This document shows positions 12,886 to 25,000 of a stretch of 64,000 nucleotides of DNA, in pieces. Source of the stretch: Mayamaea pseudoterrestris (Eukaryota; Bacillariophyta; Bacillariophyceae; Sellaphorales; Sellaphoraceae). The stretch covers positions 2,666,001 to 2,730,000 of the forward strand of contig BROI01000002.1 in assembly GCA_027923505.1 (NCBI GenBank), written 5' to 3'. The notes beneath the pieces are model-generated. The model had not been told where the DNA came from, searched no databases, and saw nothing but the letters and a program-made list of their open reading frames with translations. The position numbers and the translations under genes were made by a program. The stretch's first letter is position 1; each line of letters opens with the position of its first letter.

Positions 12886-13600
12886 CCCCTCAAGAGGCAG
12901 CGATGTCCGTGGTTGCGTATGCGAAATCACCCGGGAAACTCCGGGTGCCTCAAGAAACACGTCATCGAATGACCCGCAGCGAGTCCTGTCTTGACAGGAG
13001 TCGCCCAACCAACAAACAAACAAGCTGGCTAGACAACAGGGTTGGCAAGAAGCGCATGAGGGCTCGTCAGGGGATCGGCAATTGTCTTGGTTGTCCGTCA
13101 CATCCATTGATGTCGCATCTGACGTGATCCCGAACCATCGATGATGTGTGCCCATCACTCAAAGTGTACTCAAAGGTATCTTCTGAGTGTCCCAAGGCAA
13201 TCTCCCTAAACATCCGCCTGGCAGGAGATTGTGACAACTTGTCACCAGTCTCAGCCAGCAGATGCCATGACCACATGCAAATGACACGATGTAGTTCCAG
13301 TTCACCGAATGGCTGCCAACGATTCCTTCACCCTCAATGTAGTCGGTTTCCAAGTTGAGCGCGGATGATCAGTCCTTACCTTGGTTTATCCTACAGGGGT
13401 CTTATCCTACAAAACGCTAGTTGATTAAGCAGTTCTCTAGAAAGTGAGTTGATTTACGATCGGTGAAAAGAGCGATTGATCAGATGGCTCTTTCAAGACC
13501 ATTCACTATAGTGAATACTAATCTTGTTTAACGTGCCTGCGGCTGGCACCATGCAATATTTCAATGACGTAGTTGTGAGTAGATGTCTTTTCGGTACCGC
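12886..13600. other. Centre of the inverted satellite structure, no gene seen
   Basis: About 0.7 kb of mostly unique sequence. A satellite B scrap with the palindrome core lies at about 13228-13275, and a short A-like scrap ('gtagtcggtttccaagtt') lies at about 13330-13356. A small hairpin (ACCCGG and CCGGGT around six bases) sits near 12930. The short open frames on both strands have no recognisable motif and I do not call them genes. Confidence 0.6.
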
Positions 13601-14827
13601 AAGGAGGTTCGAGTACTATGCTCGTGCGAGCCCCGGGTAGGGCTCAAGCGACTGGACTAGATCGTCATTGTGACCTCCCCCTTGTAGGTGTGCCAGGACA
13701 GGTGTAAGCTCAATGAGCTCCCTGGAGTCGGCTCCCCTTGAGGCAGTGACGGGTCCATAAGGTAGAATTCGAGTTCTCCAGGATCCAAGGTTTCGCCACG
13801 CCAGAACAGTAATGGTTTGAGTAGGGGCCATGCGTCGATGTAGGGTAGGTGTTTGGTGAGCGGTTCAGATGCGTTTTCCTTGCCGGCAATCTTGACGAAC
13901 TTGATAATTCCGGCTGCTACACAACACGGATACGGTGATATGCGAGGGCATTGTGGCGCTTGGTGAGTGTGGATGTAGGCACTGTACACTGCGTGATGAC
14001 TGATTGGTTATCACCAAGTAGCCATGAAGAGGACTCGAAGGGAACACCCATTGCCATGAGTGACCCGCGTATGCCTAGGATATGGTCGGTTGCAACGCGT
14101 CCGCTCATGAGTTCAGAGCCAAAGGTCGCGTGTTCGACGGTATCTTGAAGTTTGGCAAACCACTTGACGGAGTCTGCTGAATGAAGTGAAGGATTCCAGT
14201 GCATGCTTTGCCGGTGACTTTGCAATGCATCAGGTTGGCATCTTTGAGGGTAGTAAGGCGAACTGTCTTGCCCTTTGGTTTCGGCCAGAGGTGAAAGGAC
14301 CTCTTCCTTGGGGTTGTCGTAGACGGTTTGTTGCCAGTCATAGGTTGGTGAGTCGCCGAAGATGATTTTTTGCGTCTGCGCCACTGGCTGCCTGGCGAGG
14401 CTGCCTCTCTTGTCGGTCGGGGTGTCCAATACGAGGCTTCCGCGTCCGATCGCGATCGGCAGCGTGGTACTGTGGCATCCGGCCCCTTGAGCTTGAACTT
14501 GTTGTTGCAGAATGTCCAGAAGTGGTGTCACCAGCAACCATCCGAGCCTGACGAAGTCTTGCTTGCAGTCGAGACCCAGATAGTGCGAATCTTTTGATAG
14601 CCTTCGGGAGGCGCGGCATTCAATCCGAGATCAATGAAGGTGTATCAACAGGCTTGACAGCTCTACCTTCTCCGCCGGTCCATTTTGTATGCCGGAGTTC
14701 TTCTTGGAACTTCAGCTTCCTTTGGATCGCGTGGTACTCAGCGCGCCGAACTTGTCGTAATGCTGCGTCGTGTTTACGGTTCGGGGCGATTCGAGAATCC
14801 GCGCCTTCTTTCCTTCTCGATGGAAAA
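13600..14827 (-). mobile_element. Broken Ty1/copia pol fragment (RT to RNase H)
   Basis: Read on the minus strand, this stretch shows the start of a copia reverse transcriptase near 14700-14600. It then shows the region before RNase H ('YDWQQTVYD', 'KGKTVRLTT') and the end of RNase H with 'LTKRHNALAYHRI' and 'LLKPLLFWRGET' near 14000-13780. These match the corresponding parts of the copia element at 21.7-28.4 kb. No LTR is recognisable at either end. It is a fossil with multiple breaks and internal loss, older than the element at 21.7 kb. It sits in the centre of the inverted satellite structure. Confidence 0.8.
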
Positions 14828-17800
14828 TGATGTTGGCACTGGTGTATTACCACAGGAGCTTGCTGTAGGGGCGTTTGAATGTCACGGCATCTTGAGGCTG
14901 AGACTGGTGACAAGTTGTCACCAAATACTCCATCCCCTGAGACACCAGCCAAGCCCTACGATCTTGTAGCGCAGCCAGAATAGCGTGTTACATTCTGGTG
15001 TTTTCCTCTCTGCCTGTAGGGGCGTTTGAATGTCTCGGCATCTGCGGGCTGAGACTGGTGACAAGATTGTCACCAAATACTCCTCCCCTAGACACCAGCC
15101 AAGTCTACCATCTTGTAGCGCAGCCTGAATAATGATGTTGGCACCATTCTACTACCCAGTGTATTTTGGGCACCTACAGGGCTTGCTGTAGGGTGTTTGA
15201 ATATCACGGCATCTGCGCTGAGACTGGTGATAGAGTTGTCACCAAATACTGCCATCCCCTGAGACACCAGCCAGCCTACCATCTTGTAGCGCAGCCTGAA
15301 TAATGATGTTGGCACCCTTCTGGTGTATTTGGGGTACCTACAGGGCTTGCTGGCAGGGGCGTTTGAATCCCGGCATCTGCAGGCTGAGACTGGTCTGAGA
15401 TTGTCACAAAATACATTGCCATCCCTGAGTCACCAGCCAAGCCTACCATCTTGTGGCAGAGAAGCCTGAATAATGATGTTGGCACCATTCATGGTGTATT
15501 TAGGGCACCTACAGGGCTTGCTGTAAGGAGGCGTTTGAATCGGCATCTGCGGGCTTTCAGACTGGTGACAAGTTGTCACCAAACTCATTTCCATCCCATG
15601 AGACACCAGTAAGCCTACCATCTTGTAGCGCAGCCGGAATAATGATGTTGGCACCATTCTGGTATATTTTGAGCTACCACAGGGCTTGCTGTGGGGGGTG
15701 TTTGAATGTCAGCATCTGCGCTGAGACTGGTGACAAGTTGTCACCAAATACATTGCCATCTGAGACACCAGCCAATACCCATCTTGTAGCGCAGCTGAAT
15801 AATGATGTTGGCACCCTTCTGGTGTGTTGCGGGGTACCTAGGGCTTGCTGTAGGCGTTTGAATGTCCCGGCATCTGCGGGCTGGAACTGAGTGACAAGTT
15901 GTCACCAAAATACATTGCCATCCCCTGAGTCACCAGAAGCCTACCATCTTGTAGCGAAGCCTGAATAATGATGTTCGCACCATTCTGGTGTTTAGGGCAC
16001 CTACAGGGCTTGCTGTAGGGGCGTTTGAACCCGGCATCTGCTTAGGACTGGTGACAAGTTGTCACCAAATACATTGCCATCCCCTGAGTCACCAGCCAGG
16101 CCTACCATCTTGTAGCGAAGCCTGAATAATGATGTTGGCACCATTCTGGTGTATTTAGAGCACCTACAGGGCTTGCTGTAGGGGCGTTTGAATGTCATGG
16201 CATCTGGCTGAGAGTGGTGACAAGTTGTCACCAAATACTCCATCCCTAGACACCAGCCAAACTGCAGATCTTGTATCGCTGCCTGTATAATGATGCTGGC
16301 ACCATTCACAGTATATTTTGGGGCACCTACAGGGCTTGCTGTGAGCATTTTGAATGTCATGGCATCTGCGGGCTGAGACTGGTGACAAGTTGTCACCAAA
16401 TGTGCCATCCCCTGAGACACCAGCCAAGCACTACGATCTTGTAGCGAAGCCTGAATGATGTTGGCACCATTCTGGTGTATTTAGGGCACCTACAGGGCCT
16501 GTAGGGGCGTTTGAATGTCCCGGCATCTGCAGGCTGAGACTAGTGACAAGTTGTCACCAAATACATTTACTTCATCCCCTGAGTCACCAGCCAGGCCTAC
16601 GCCATCTTGTGGCAAGGCTGGAATAATGATGTTGGCACCATTTGGTTATTTAGAGCACCTACAGGGCTTGCTGTAGGGACGTTTATGTCATGGCATCTGC
16701 GGGCTGAGACTGAGTGACAAGTTGTCACCAAATACATGTACCATCCCCTGAGACACCAGCCAAGCCTACCATCTTGTATTGCTGCCTGTATAATGATGTT
16801 GGCACCCTTCTGCGTGTATTTTGCAGGGTACAGGAGGGCTTGCTGTAGGGGTGTTTGAATGTCACGGCATCTGCGGGCTGGGCCTGGTGACAAGTTGTCA
16901 CAAATACGTCTGCCATCCCCTGAGACACCAGCCAAGCCTACGATCTTGTAGCGCAGCTGGAATAATGATGTTGGCACCATTCTGGTGTATTTTGGGCCCC
17001 TACAGGGCTTGCTATAGGGGGTGTGTGATCCCAAAATCTGGTATTTGAAGTGACAGTTGTGCCAAACATTCCATCAGGAACATAATAACCTACACATCTT
17101 TAGCGCTTCAGAACAATGATATTGGCACCATTCTCTGATGTTTTGTTTAGGGCTTGCTGTGCAGGCGGTTTTGAATATCATATCCTGAGCTGAGACTGGT
17201 GACAAGTTGTCACCAAATACATTGCCATCCCCATGAGACACCAGCCAATCCTCATTTCATGTAGCCAGAATATGTTGGCGCCGTTGTACCTACAGCTTGC
17301 TGTAGGGGCGTTTGAATAATCACGGCATCTACGCTGAACTGGTGACAAGTTGTCACCAAATGTCCATCCCCTGAGACACCAGCCAAGCCTACCATCTTGT
17401 AGAGCAGCCTGAATAATGATGTTGGCACCCTTCTGCTGTATTTGGGGTACCTACAGGGCTTGCTGTGGGGGGCGTTTGAATGTCGAGCATCTGCAGGGGC
17501 TGAGACTGGTGACAAGTTGTCACCAAATACTCCATCCCCTGAGTCACCAGCCAAGCCTACCATCTTGGCAAGCCGGAATAATGATGTTGGCCATTCTGGT
17601 GTATTTAGGGCACCTACAGGAGCTTGCTGTAGGGGCGTTTGAATGTCATGGCATCTGCGGGCTGAGACTGAGTACAAGTTGTCACCAAATACATTGCCAT
17701 CCCCTGAGTCACCAGCCAAGCCTACCATCTTGTGGCAGTCAGAATAATGATGTTGGCACCATTCTGGTGTATTTAGGGCACCTACAGGAGCTTGCTGTAG

Positions 17801-20800
17801 AGGCGTTTAGATGTCGGCATCTGCAGGCTGGGGGCTAGTGACAAGTTGTCACCAAATACATTGCCATCCCCTGAAAAACCAGCCAAGCCTACCATCTATT
17901 GGCGCAGCCGGAATAATGATGTTGTGCCATTCTGTGGTGTATTTTGGGCACCCTACAGGGCTTGCTGTAGGGGCGTTTGAATGTCACGGCATCTGCCGGG
18001 CTGAACTGGTGACAAGTTGTCACCAGATACGTTCTGAGACACCAGCCAAGCCTACCATCTTGTAGCGCAGCCTGGTCTGTATGATGTTGGCACCATTCTG
18101 GTGTATTTCGGGCCCCTACAGGGCTTGCTGTAGGGGTGTTTGGGCCCGGCATCACTGCGGGCTGAGACTGGTGACAAGTTGTCACCAAACACATTTCTGA
18201 GACACTAGCCAAGCCTACCATCTTGTAGGGCAGCCTGAATAATGATGTTAGCACCATTCTGAGTGTATTTGAATCTTCCAGAACTTGCTGTAAGGGGCGT
18301 TTAAGATATATCTGTGAATACATTGCCATCCCCTGAGACACCAATGGCTATCTTGTGGCGCAGCCAGAATAATGATGTTTGGCACCTTCTGGGTGTATTT
18401 AGGGTACCTAGGGCTTGCTGTAGGGAGCGTTTGAATGTCCCGGCATCTGCAGGCTGAGACTGGTGACAAGTTGTCACCAAATACATTCTCACCAGCCAAG
18501 CCCTACCATCTTGTAGCGAAGCCGGAATAATGATGTTGGCACCATTCTGGTATTTAGGGCACCTACAGGAGCTTGCTCAAGGCGTTTGAAATGTTACAGC
18601 ATCTGCGGGCTGAGACTGGTGACAAGTTGTCACAAATACGTACCATCCCCTGAGACACCAGCCAAGCCTACCATCTTGTAGCGCAGCCAGAACAATAATG
18701 TTGGCACCATTCTGGTGTATTTGGGCACCTACAGGGCTTGCTGGCAGGGGCGTTTGAATGTCGGCATCTGCGGGCTGAGACTGGTGACAAGTTGTCACCA
18801 AATACATTGCCGTCCCCTGAGACACCAGCCAAGCCTACCATCTTGTAGCGCAGCCTGAATAATGATGTTGGAACCATTCTGGTGTATTTTGGGCCCCTAC
18901 AGGGCTTGCTGTAGGGGTGTTAGAATGTCCCGGCATCTGCGGGCTGAGACTGGTGACAAGTTGTCACCAAATACATTGCCATCCCCTGAGACACCAGCAA
19001 AGCCTACCATCTTGTAGAGCAGCCTGAATAATGATGTTGGCACCATTTTGGTGTATTTTGGGCACCTACAGGGCTTGCTGTAGGGGCGTTTGAATGTCCC
19101 GGCATCTGCGGGCTGAGACTGGTGACAAGTTGTCACCAAATACATTGCCATCCCCTGAAAAACCAGCCAAGCCTACCATCTAGTAGCGCAGCCCGAATAT
19201 TGATGTTGGCACCATTCTGGTATAATTTAGGCTCCTACAGGGCTTGCTGTAGGGGCGTTTGAATGTCACGGCATCTGCAGGCTGAGACTGGTGACAAGTT
19301 GTCACCAAATACATTGCCATCCCCTGAGACACCAGCCGAGCCTACCATCTTGTAGTGCAGCCTTAATAATGAATGTTGGCACCATTCTGGTGTATTTTGG
19401 GCACCTACAGGGCTTGCTGTAGGGGCGTTTGAATGTCACGGCATCTGCGGGCTGAGACTGGTGACAAGTTGTCACCAAATACATTGCCATCCCCTGAGAC
19501 ACCAGCCAAGCCTACCATCTTGTAGCGCAGCCTGAATAATGATGTTGGCACCATTCTGGTGTATTTTAGGCACCTACAGGGCTTGCTGTAGGGGCGTTTG
19601 AATGTCATGGCATCTGCGGGCTGAGACTGGTGACAACTTGTCACCAATCTCATTGCAGTCTACTAAGACACCAGCCAGGCAAACCATCTTGTAGCGCAGA
19701 TGGAATAATGATGTTGGCACCATTCTGGTGTATTTTAGGCGCCTACAGGGCTTGCTGTAGGGGCGTTTGAATGTCACGGCATCTGCGGCTGAGACTGGTG
19801 ACAAGTTGTCACCAAATACATTGCCATCCCCTGAGACACCAACCAAGCCTACCATTTCGTAGCGCAGCCAGAATAATGATGCTGGCACTTTTGGTGTATT
19901 TTAGGCACCTACAGGGCTTGCTGTAGGGGCGTTTGAATGCCACGGCATCTGCGGCTGAGACTTGTGACAAGTTGTCACCAAATACATTGCCATCCCCTGA
20001 GACACCAGCAAAGCCTACCATCTTGTAGAGCAGCCTAAATAATGATGTTGGCACCATTCTGGTGTATTTTGGGCACCTACAGGGCTTGCTGTAGGGGCGT
20101 TTGAATGTCATGGCATCTGCAGGCTGAGACTGGTGACAACTTGTCACCAATCTCATTGCAGTCTACTAAGACACCAGCCAGGCAAACCATCTTGTAGCGC
20201 AGAGGGAATAATGATGTTGGCACTTTGGGTGTATTTTAGGCGCCTACAGGGCTTGCTGTAGGGGCGTTTGAATGTCACGGCATCTGCGGGCTGAGACTGG
20301 TGACAAGTTGTCACCAAATACATTGCCATCCCCTGAAAAACCAGCCAAGCCTACCATCTAGTAGCGCAGCCCGAATATTGATGTTGGCACCATTCTGGTA
20401 TATTTTAGGCTCCTACAGGGCTTGCTGTAGGGGCGTTTGAATGTCACGGCATCTGCAGGCTGAGACTGGTGACAACTTGTCACCAATCTCATTGCAGTCT
20501 ACTAAGACACCAGCCAGGCAAACCATCTTGTAGCGCAGATAGAATAATGATGTTGGCACTTTGGGTGTATTTTAGGCGCCTACAGGGCTTTCTGTAGGGG
20601 CGTTTGAATGTCACGGCATCTGCGGGCTGAGACTGGTGACAAGTTGTCACCAAATACATTACCATCCCCTGAAAAACCAGCCAAGCCTACCATCTAGTAG
20701 CGCAGCCAGAATAATGATGTTGGCACCATTCTGGTATATTTTAGGCTCCTACAGGGCTTGCTGTAGGGGCGTTTGAATGCCACGGCATCTGCGCTGAGAC

Positions 20801-21733
20801 TGGTGACAGAGTTGTCACCGTACGGCTACCATCCTGAACCAGCCAAGCCTACCATCACGCATGGCCGGGTATTGATGTTGGCACATTGCGGGTATATTTT
20901 AGGGGCGCCTCTTCTTGCTGTAGGGGCGTTTGAATGTCACGGCATCTGCGGGCTGAGACTGGTGACAAGTTGTCACCAAATACATTGCCATCCCCTGAAA
21001 AACCAGCCAAGCCTACCATCTAGTAGCGCAGCCCGAATATTGATGTTGGCACCATTCTGGTATATTTTAGGCTCCTACAGGGCTTGCTGTAGGGGCGTTT
21101 GAATGTCACGGCATCTGCAGGCTGAGACTGGTGACAAGTTGTCACCAAATACATTGCCATCCCCTGAGACACCAGCCGAGCCTACCATCTTGTAGTGCAG
21201 CCTGAATAATGAATGTTGGCACCATTCTGGTGTATTTTGGGCACCTACAGGGCTTGCTGTAGGGGCGTTTGAATGTCACGGCATCTGCGGCTGAGACTGG
21301 TGACAAGTTGTCACCAAATACATTTCCATCCCCTGAGACACCAGCCAAGCCTACTATCTTGTAGCGCAGCCTGAATAATGATGTTGGCACCATTCTGGTG
21401 TATTACAGCACCTACAGGAGCTTGCTGTAGGAGCGTTTGAATCCACGGCATCTGTGGAGGCTGAGACTCGTCACTAGTTGTCACCAAATACATTGCCATC
21501 CCCTGAGACACAAGCCAAGCCTGCCTATTTGTAGCGCAGCCTGAATAATGATGTTGGCACCATTCTGGTGTATTTTGGGCACCTACAGGGCTTGCTGTAG
21601 GGGCGTTTGAATGTCATGGCATCTGCGGGCTGAGACTGGTTACAACTTGTCACCAATCTCATTGCAGTCTACTAAGACACCAGCCAGGCAAACCATCTTG
21701 TAGCGCAGATGGAATAATGATGTTGGCACTTTG
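14828..21733 (-). repeat. Satellite B in reverse orientation, about 41 units
   Basis: The reverse complement of the 169-bp B unit recurs from just after the copia fragment up to the 5' LTR at 21734. The 19-bp palindrome persists in almost every unit, usually with G at its centre as expected for this strand. Units at about 19651, 20154, 20490 and 21660 carry a distinct block ('aatctcattgcagtctac') and keep C at the palindrome centre. These variants recur at roughly two, three and seven unit lengths, a sign of higher-order repeats. From 14.83 to about 18.7 kb the units show many small insertions and deletions, whereas 18.7-21.7 kb is clean. As in the forward array, the open frames here are satellite artefacts. 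Confidence 0.96.
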
Positions 21734-22062
21734 TGACACAATATTATTGAGTTGAGTTGACCTGCGTCTCATGACAAGACGGTTAGCTACCTGTGTTTTG
21801 TATGCATTTAATCCTGTGCAGGGTTGAGTCACACTTGTGACCGAATCCTCACATACATGAGTGAAATCGCTGACGATCGAGGCGTGAACCTCGACCGTGA
21901 ACCCAGTGAGAACGAGAAAGAAGCGCACGAGTAGAGTAGCGAGTAACATGCACTATTCTAGCAATTGAGTTTGTTTGTTTGCTTTACGCTGGACGAAGAG
22001 GTTGATCGCTCCGAGTCCATTGTAGTCGCTGGAATAAAGGTTCGTCTGATATTATCGTGTCA
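21734..22062 (+). repeat. 5' LTR of the 21.7-kb copia element
   Basis: 329 bp, running TGACAC to GTGTCA, with near-matching inverted termini (TGACACAATATTA against TGACACGATAATA). It abuts satellite B directly on its left. Almost identical copies lie at 28035-28363 and, in reverse, at 56245-56574. Confidence 0.95.
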
Positions 22063-25000
22063 GATTAACAGTCTTGCTAGCTTGTCTTGACCTGAGAGAG
22101 CTGTGCGAAAGAGAGAGTGAAAGATCATTGAGAGCGAGAGAGACAAGACAGATTCCTTGCGGCGTCGTCAATCCGAATACTGGCACAAGAGAACAGGTCG
22201 TTTGGCTGACGCAGAGCGGTTGAAACTGGTGAAGGCTTGTCACTATCATGGTTGCTGTCCCCAGACAGCTCGCATCAAAAGCGTTCTTGTTTTTGGAATG
22301 TAACCACCACGACCCAGATGTTGAGATTGACCAAGGAGCAAGAAGCCCCCTCCGCACAGCCCCCATCCCAGCTGGCGTTGAGCAAAGAAAGGCGCAGATG
22401 CGCCGACACGAGCCGGCCAAGAACCCGGCCGAAGAACAAGAAGCCGCCGTCCCAGAACGTCTGCGACATTAGCACCAGTCTCGTGAACCTTATCCTCGAT
22501 GCATGCGAATGGTTTAACATGCACGACGGACCCCCGAACACCAGGAAGTGGGCGTTGCTTGATTTAGGCAAAAGCGATTCCAGCAGAGACTCGCCGAACA
22601 AGAAGTCCGCGAGCGTGGAAGAAGGATACGTATGCTCGAGGCCAAGAAGAAGCAAGCCGAGCTACTTGCCAAGCACTCGAAAATGAGACCATCAAGGCTG
22701 AGAAGGCCGAAAAGGAAGAAGATGCCGCGGGTCTTCTCGAACCTCAAGACGAAACGAGACTACAAGGACTACAAAACGTTCAACATCCCCACGCGTGGTT
22801 GAGTTGGCCGCGTCTACCAAGGCAATCGCCAAGCTCCATGGCTGTTCTAACGTGCTTTCGACAGCAAGTACGTACCAGTCACGAAGAAGAGAAAAGAGTT
22901 CGAGAATCAGCAAGTCTTCATGTACACTGCGTTCCGCATTGTCTCGAAGTCCCTGGACACCAGTCGCTCCCTGATGAAGTACGGCGACAAGTCTGACGCT
23001 CAAAGCGTCTATCGTGAACTCGCGACCAAGTTTGGTTCCGGCAGTTAGCTACCCCACCAGGCGAACTGCAGGCCAAGCTGCGCGATTCGCCTTCGACCTG
23101 GACAAAAGGACACTACAAGTTCCTAAACTACATCGAACAGCTGCGAAGAATCTCGAAGAGTTCCGTCCTGGAGTGACGGATTGACAAGAAGAAGTACTAC
23201 TGGCTTCGAGCGCTGCGGAGGGTGACGAAGAACGCGCTAAAACGTGCCAGACTGATCGGAACAACGCATCATGGTGCAAAACTCCAGAGGCGGCCGCGCG
23301 AGATTTTGATTTTGACTATCTTTTCGACATGTTGTCGCAGCAGGCTTTGGTTCGCCCAACAAGAACGCCAAGGTTGAACAAGGGCAAGAAGAACGCCGAC
23401 CCCAAGCGAACAACGCGAACACTTCGGAGGCAGGGGACGGTGTAATGGACGCTCCCGGACGAGACGGCGGTGGCGAGACTGTGGACGTGGCACCCAATCG
23501 GGCCGCGGTTCCGGAGGACGAGGCTCGTCCGCGCCAGTACCAGCAGCCGACGCGCCAAGCGCATCGGAGACGATTCCCTGGCGGATTATCTGAACTTTGA
23601 ACAGTTGTTACAGAACCCCTGGTCGTCATGTCGTACGAACGACTCGGCCGACTTAACGAGGACGAATACGCTCAGCTCATGGCTCGACGCGAAGCCGTCC
23701 CAAGACCCGCCACAACAAGACGCGCGAACAACGGCAACCGCGCGAATAACCAGCAGTCACAAGCGGCTGCCTCGGTGCCTGGTACAATCCTGTATCAGAA
23801 TGACGCTGTCTCGATCGCCCCGACGACAGCCACTCAAGGTGCACCGGATGACATGATTAGATCTTTCCTTGCGAACGCCGCGTCGTCTCGCACTCAAGCT
23901 GCGAATAACACCCAGCAAGAGTTTATGGGAAGCGACGGCCGTCGGTACCGCGCAATGGTATCGGTGCGCTACACTGTGAATCGAGCTCGCAGCAACGAGA
24001 CCCGCCAAGGATCGCTGATTGACGGCGGTGCGAACGGTGGACTCGCTGGAAGCGATATGAGAATCTTGAGTACTACCAACCACACGTGTAACGTGACAGG
24101 TTTGAGCGACCACACGGTTCGCGACCTCCAAGTCGGAACTGGCGTCGCATTGATTGAGACTCGGACTGGACCCATTATCGGTCAGTTCAACCAGTATGCT
24201 TTGTACGACGGTGCTGAATCCATTCATGCACCATCGCAGCTTCGTTCGTTCGGCCATCTGATCGACGACGTTGCTCGCTCCCAGAATGGAACACAAGCCA
24301 TTGTCACCAGTTGTGGCAAGACCATCCCCTTGGCGATCCGCGACGGTTTGCCTCGAATGGATATGCGTCCACCGACGGACGCAGAGTTGGAAATGTATCC
24401 GACGGTCATTTTCTCTGCGGACACCCTTTGGGATCCGGCGGACTTGGACAATGAATGGAACGAAGAAGAACTTGAGTTTAATCGTCACCTCGACGAATTG
24501 GAAGAAACCCACGGTTTCGTCGACGCCCGCATGGATGACTTCGGCGACGCCACCTACCGGAACAACATGAATTCAGTGGAACGTGTGGTGCAGTATGTCG
24601 ATCGCAATCAGGCTGATACGACGCGCCAAGCCAATGCACGACGCATAATGCCACGCGAACCCCACTACCAAGCGCTTCCCCCCTACCTTGGCTACACGCC
24701 AATCGAACGAGTCAAGCGCACCATTAAGAATACGACACAGCTTTTCCGTGCATCGGCACACACCCCATTTCGCCAACACTTTAAGTCGCGATTCCCTGCC
24801 GCCAATGTGGTTCGTTTCCATGACGATACGGCGACAGATACCTGGTTTTCCAAGGAAGCCGCCTTTAACGACGGAATCCGCGGCCATGGCGGATGCAAGA
24901 TGATGCAACTGTTCGTCGGCAAGAAGAGTCTGCTGACGAGGGGATACCCACTGAGAACCGAGAGTGACATGCCCATGGCGCTCGAAGACTTCATTCGAGA

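Noticed and set aside
12793-13358. Short frames on both strands in the centre of the inverted structure
   Set aside because: They overlap each other in several frames, include satellite scraps and show no recognisable domain.
486-21733. CRISPR array
   Set aside because: Whole units of 169-174 bp repeat with no alternating short repeat and unique spacer, and the setting is eukaryotic.
230-21733. Centromere call for the satellites
   Set aside because: Unit sizes of 169-174 bp resemble many centromeric satellites, but size alone is weak evidence. Centromeres characterised in a model diatom are low-GC sequence rather than such satellites. No CENH3 data are available here.
22052-23629. Minus-strand and off-frame reading frames in the gag region of the copia element
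   Set aside because: They are antisense shadows of the element's own gag-like sequence, with no independent motif.
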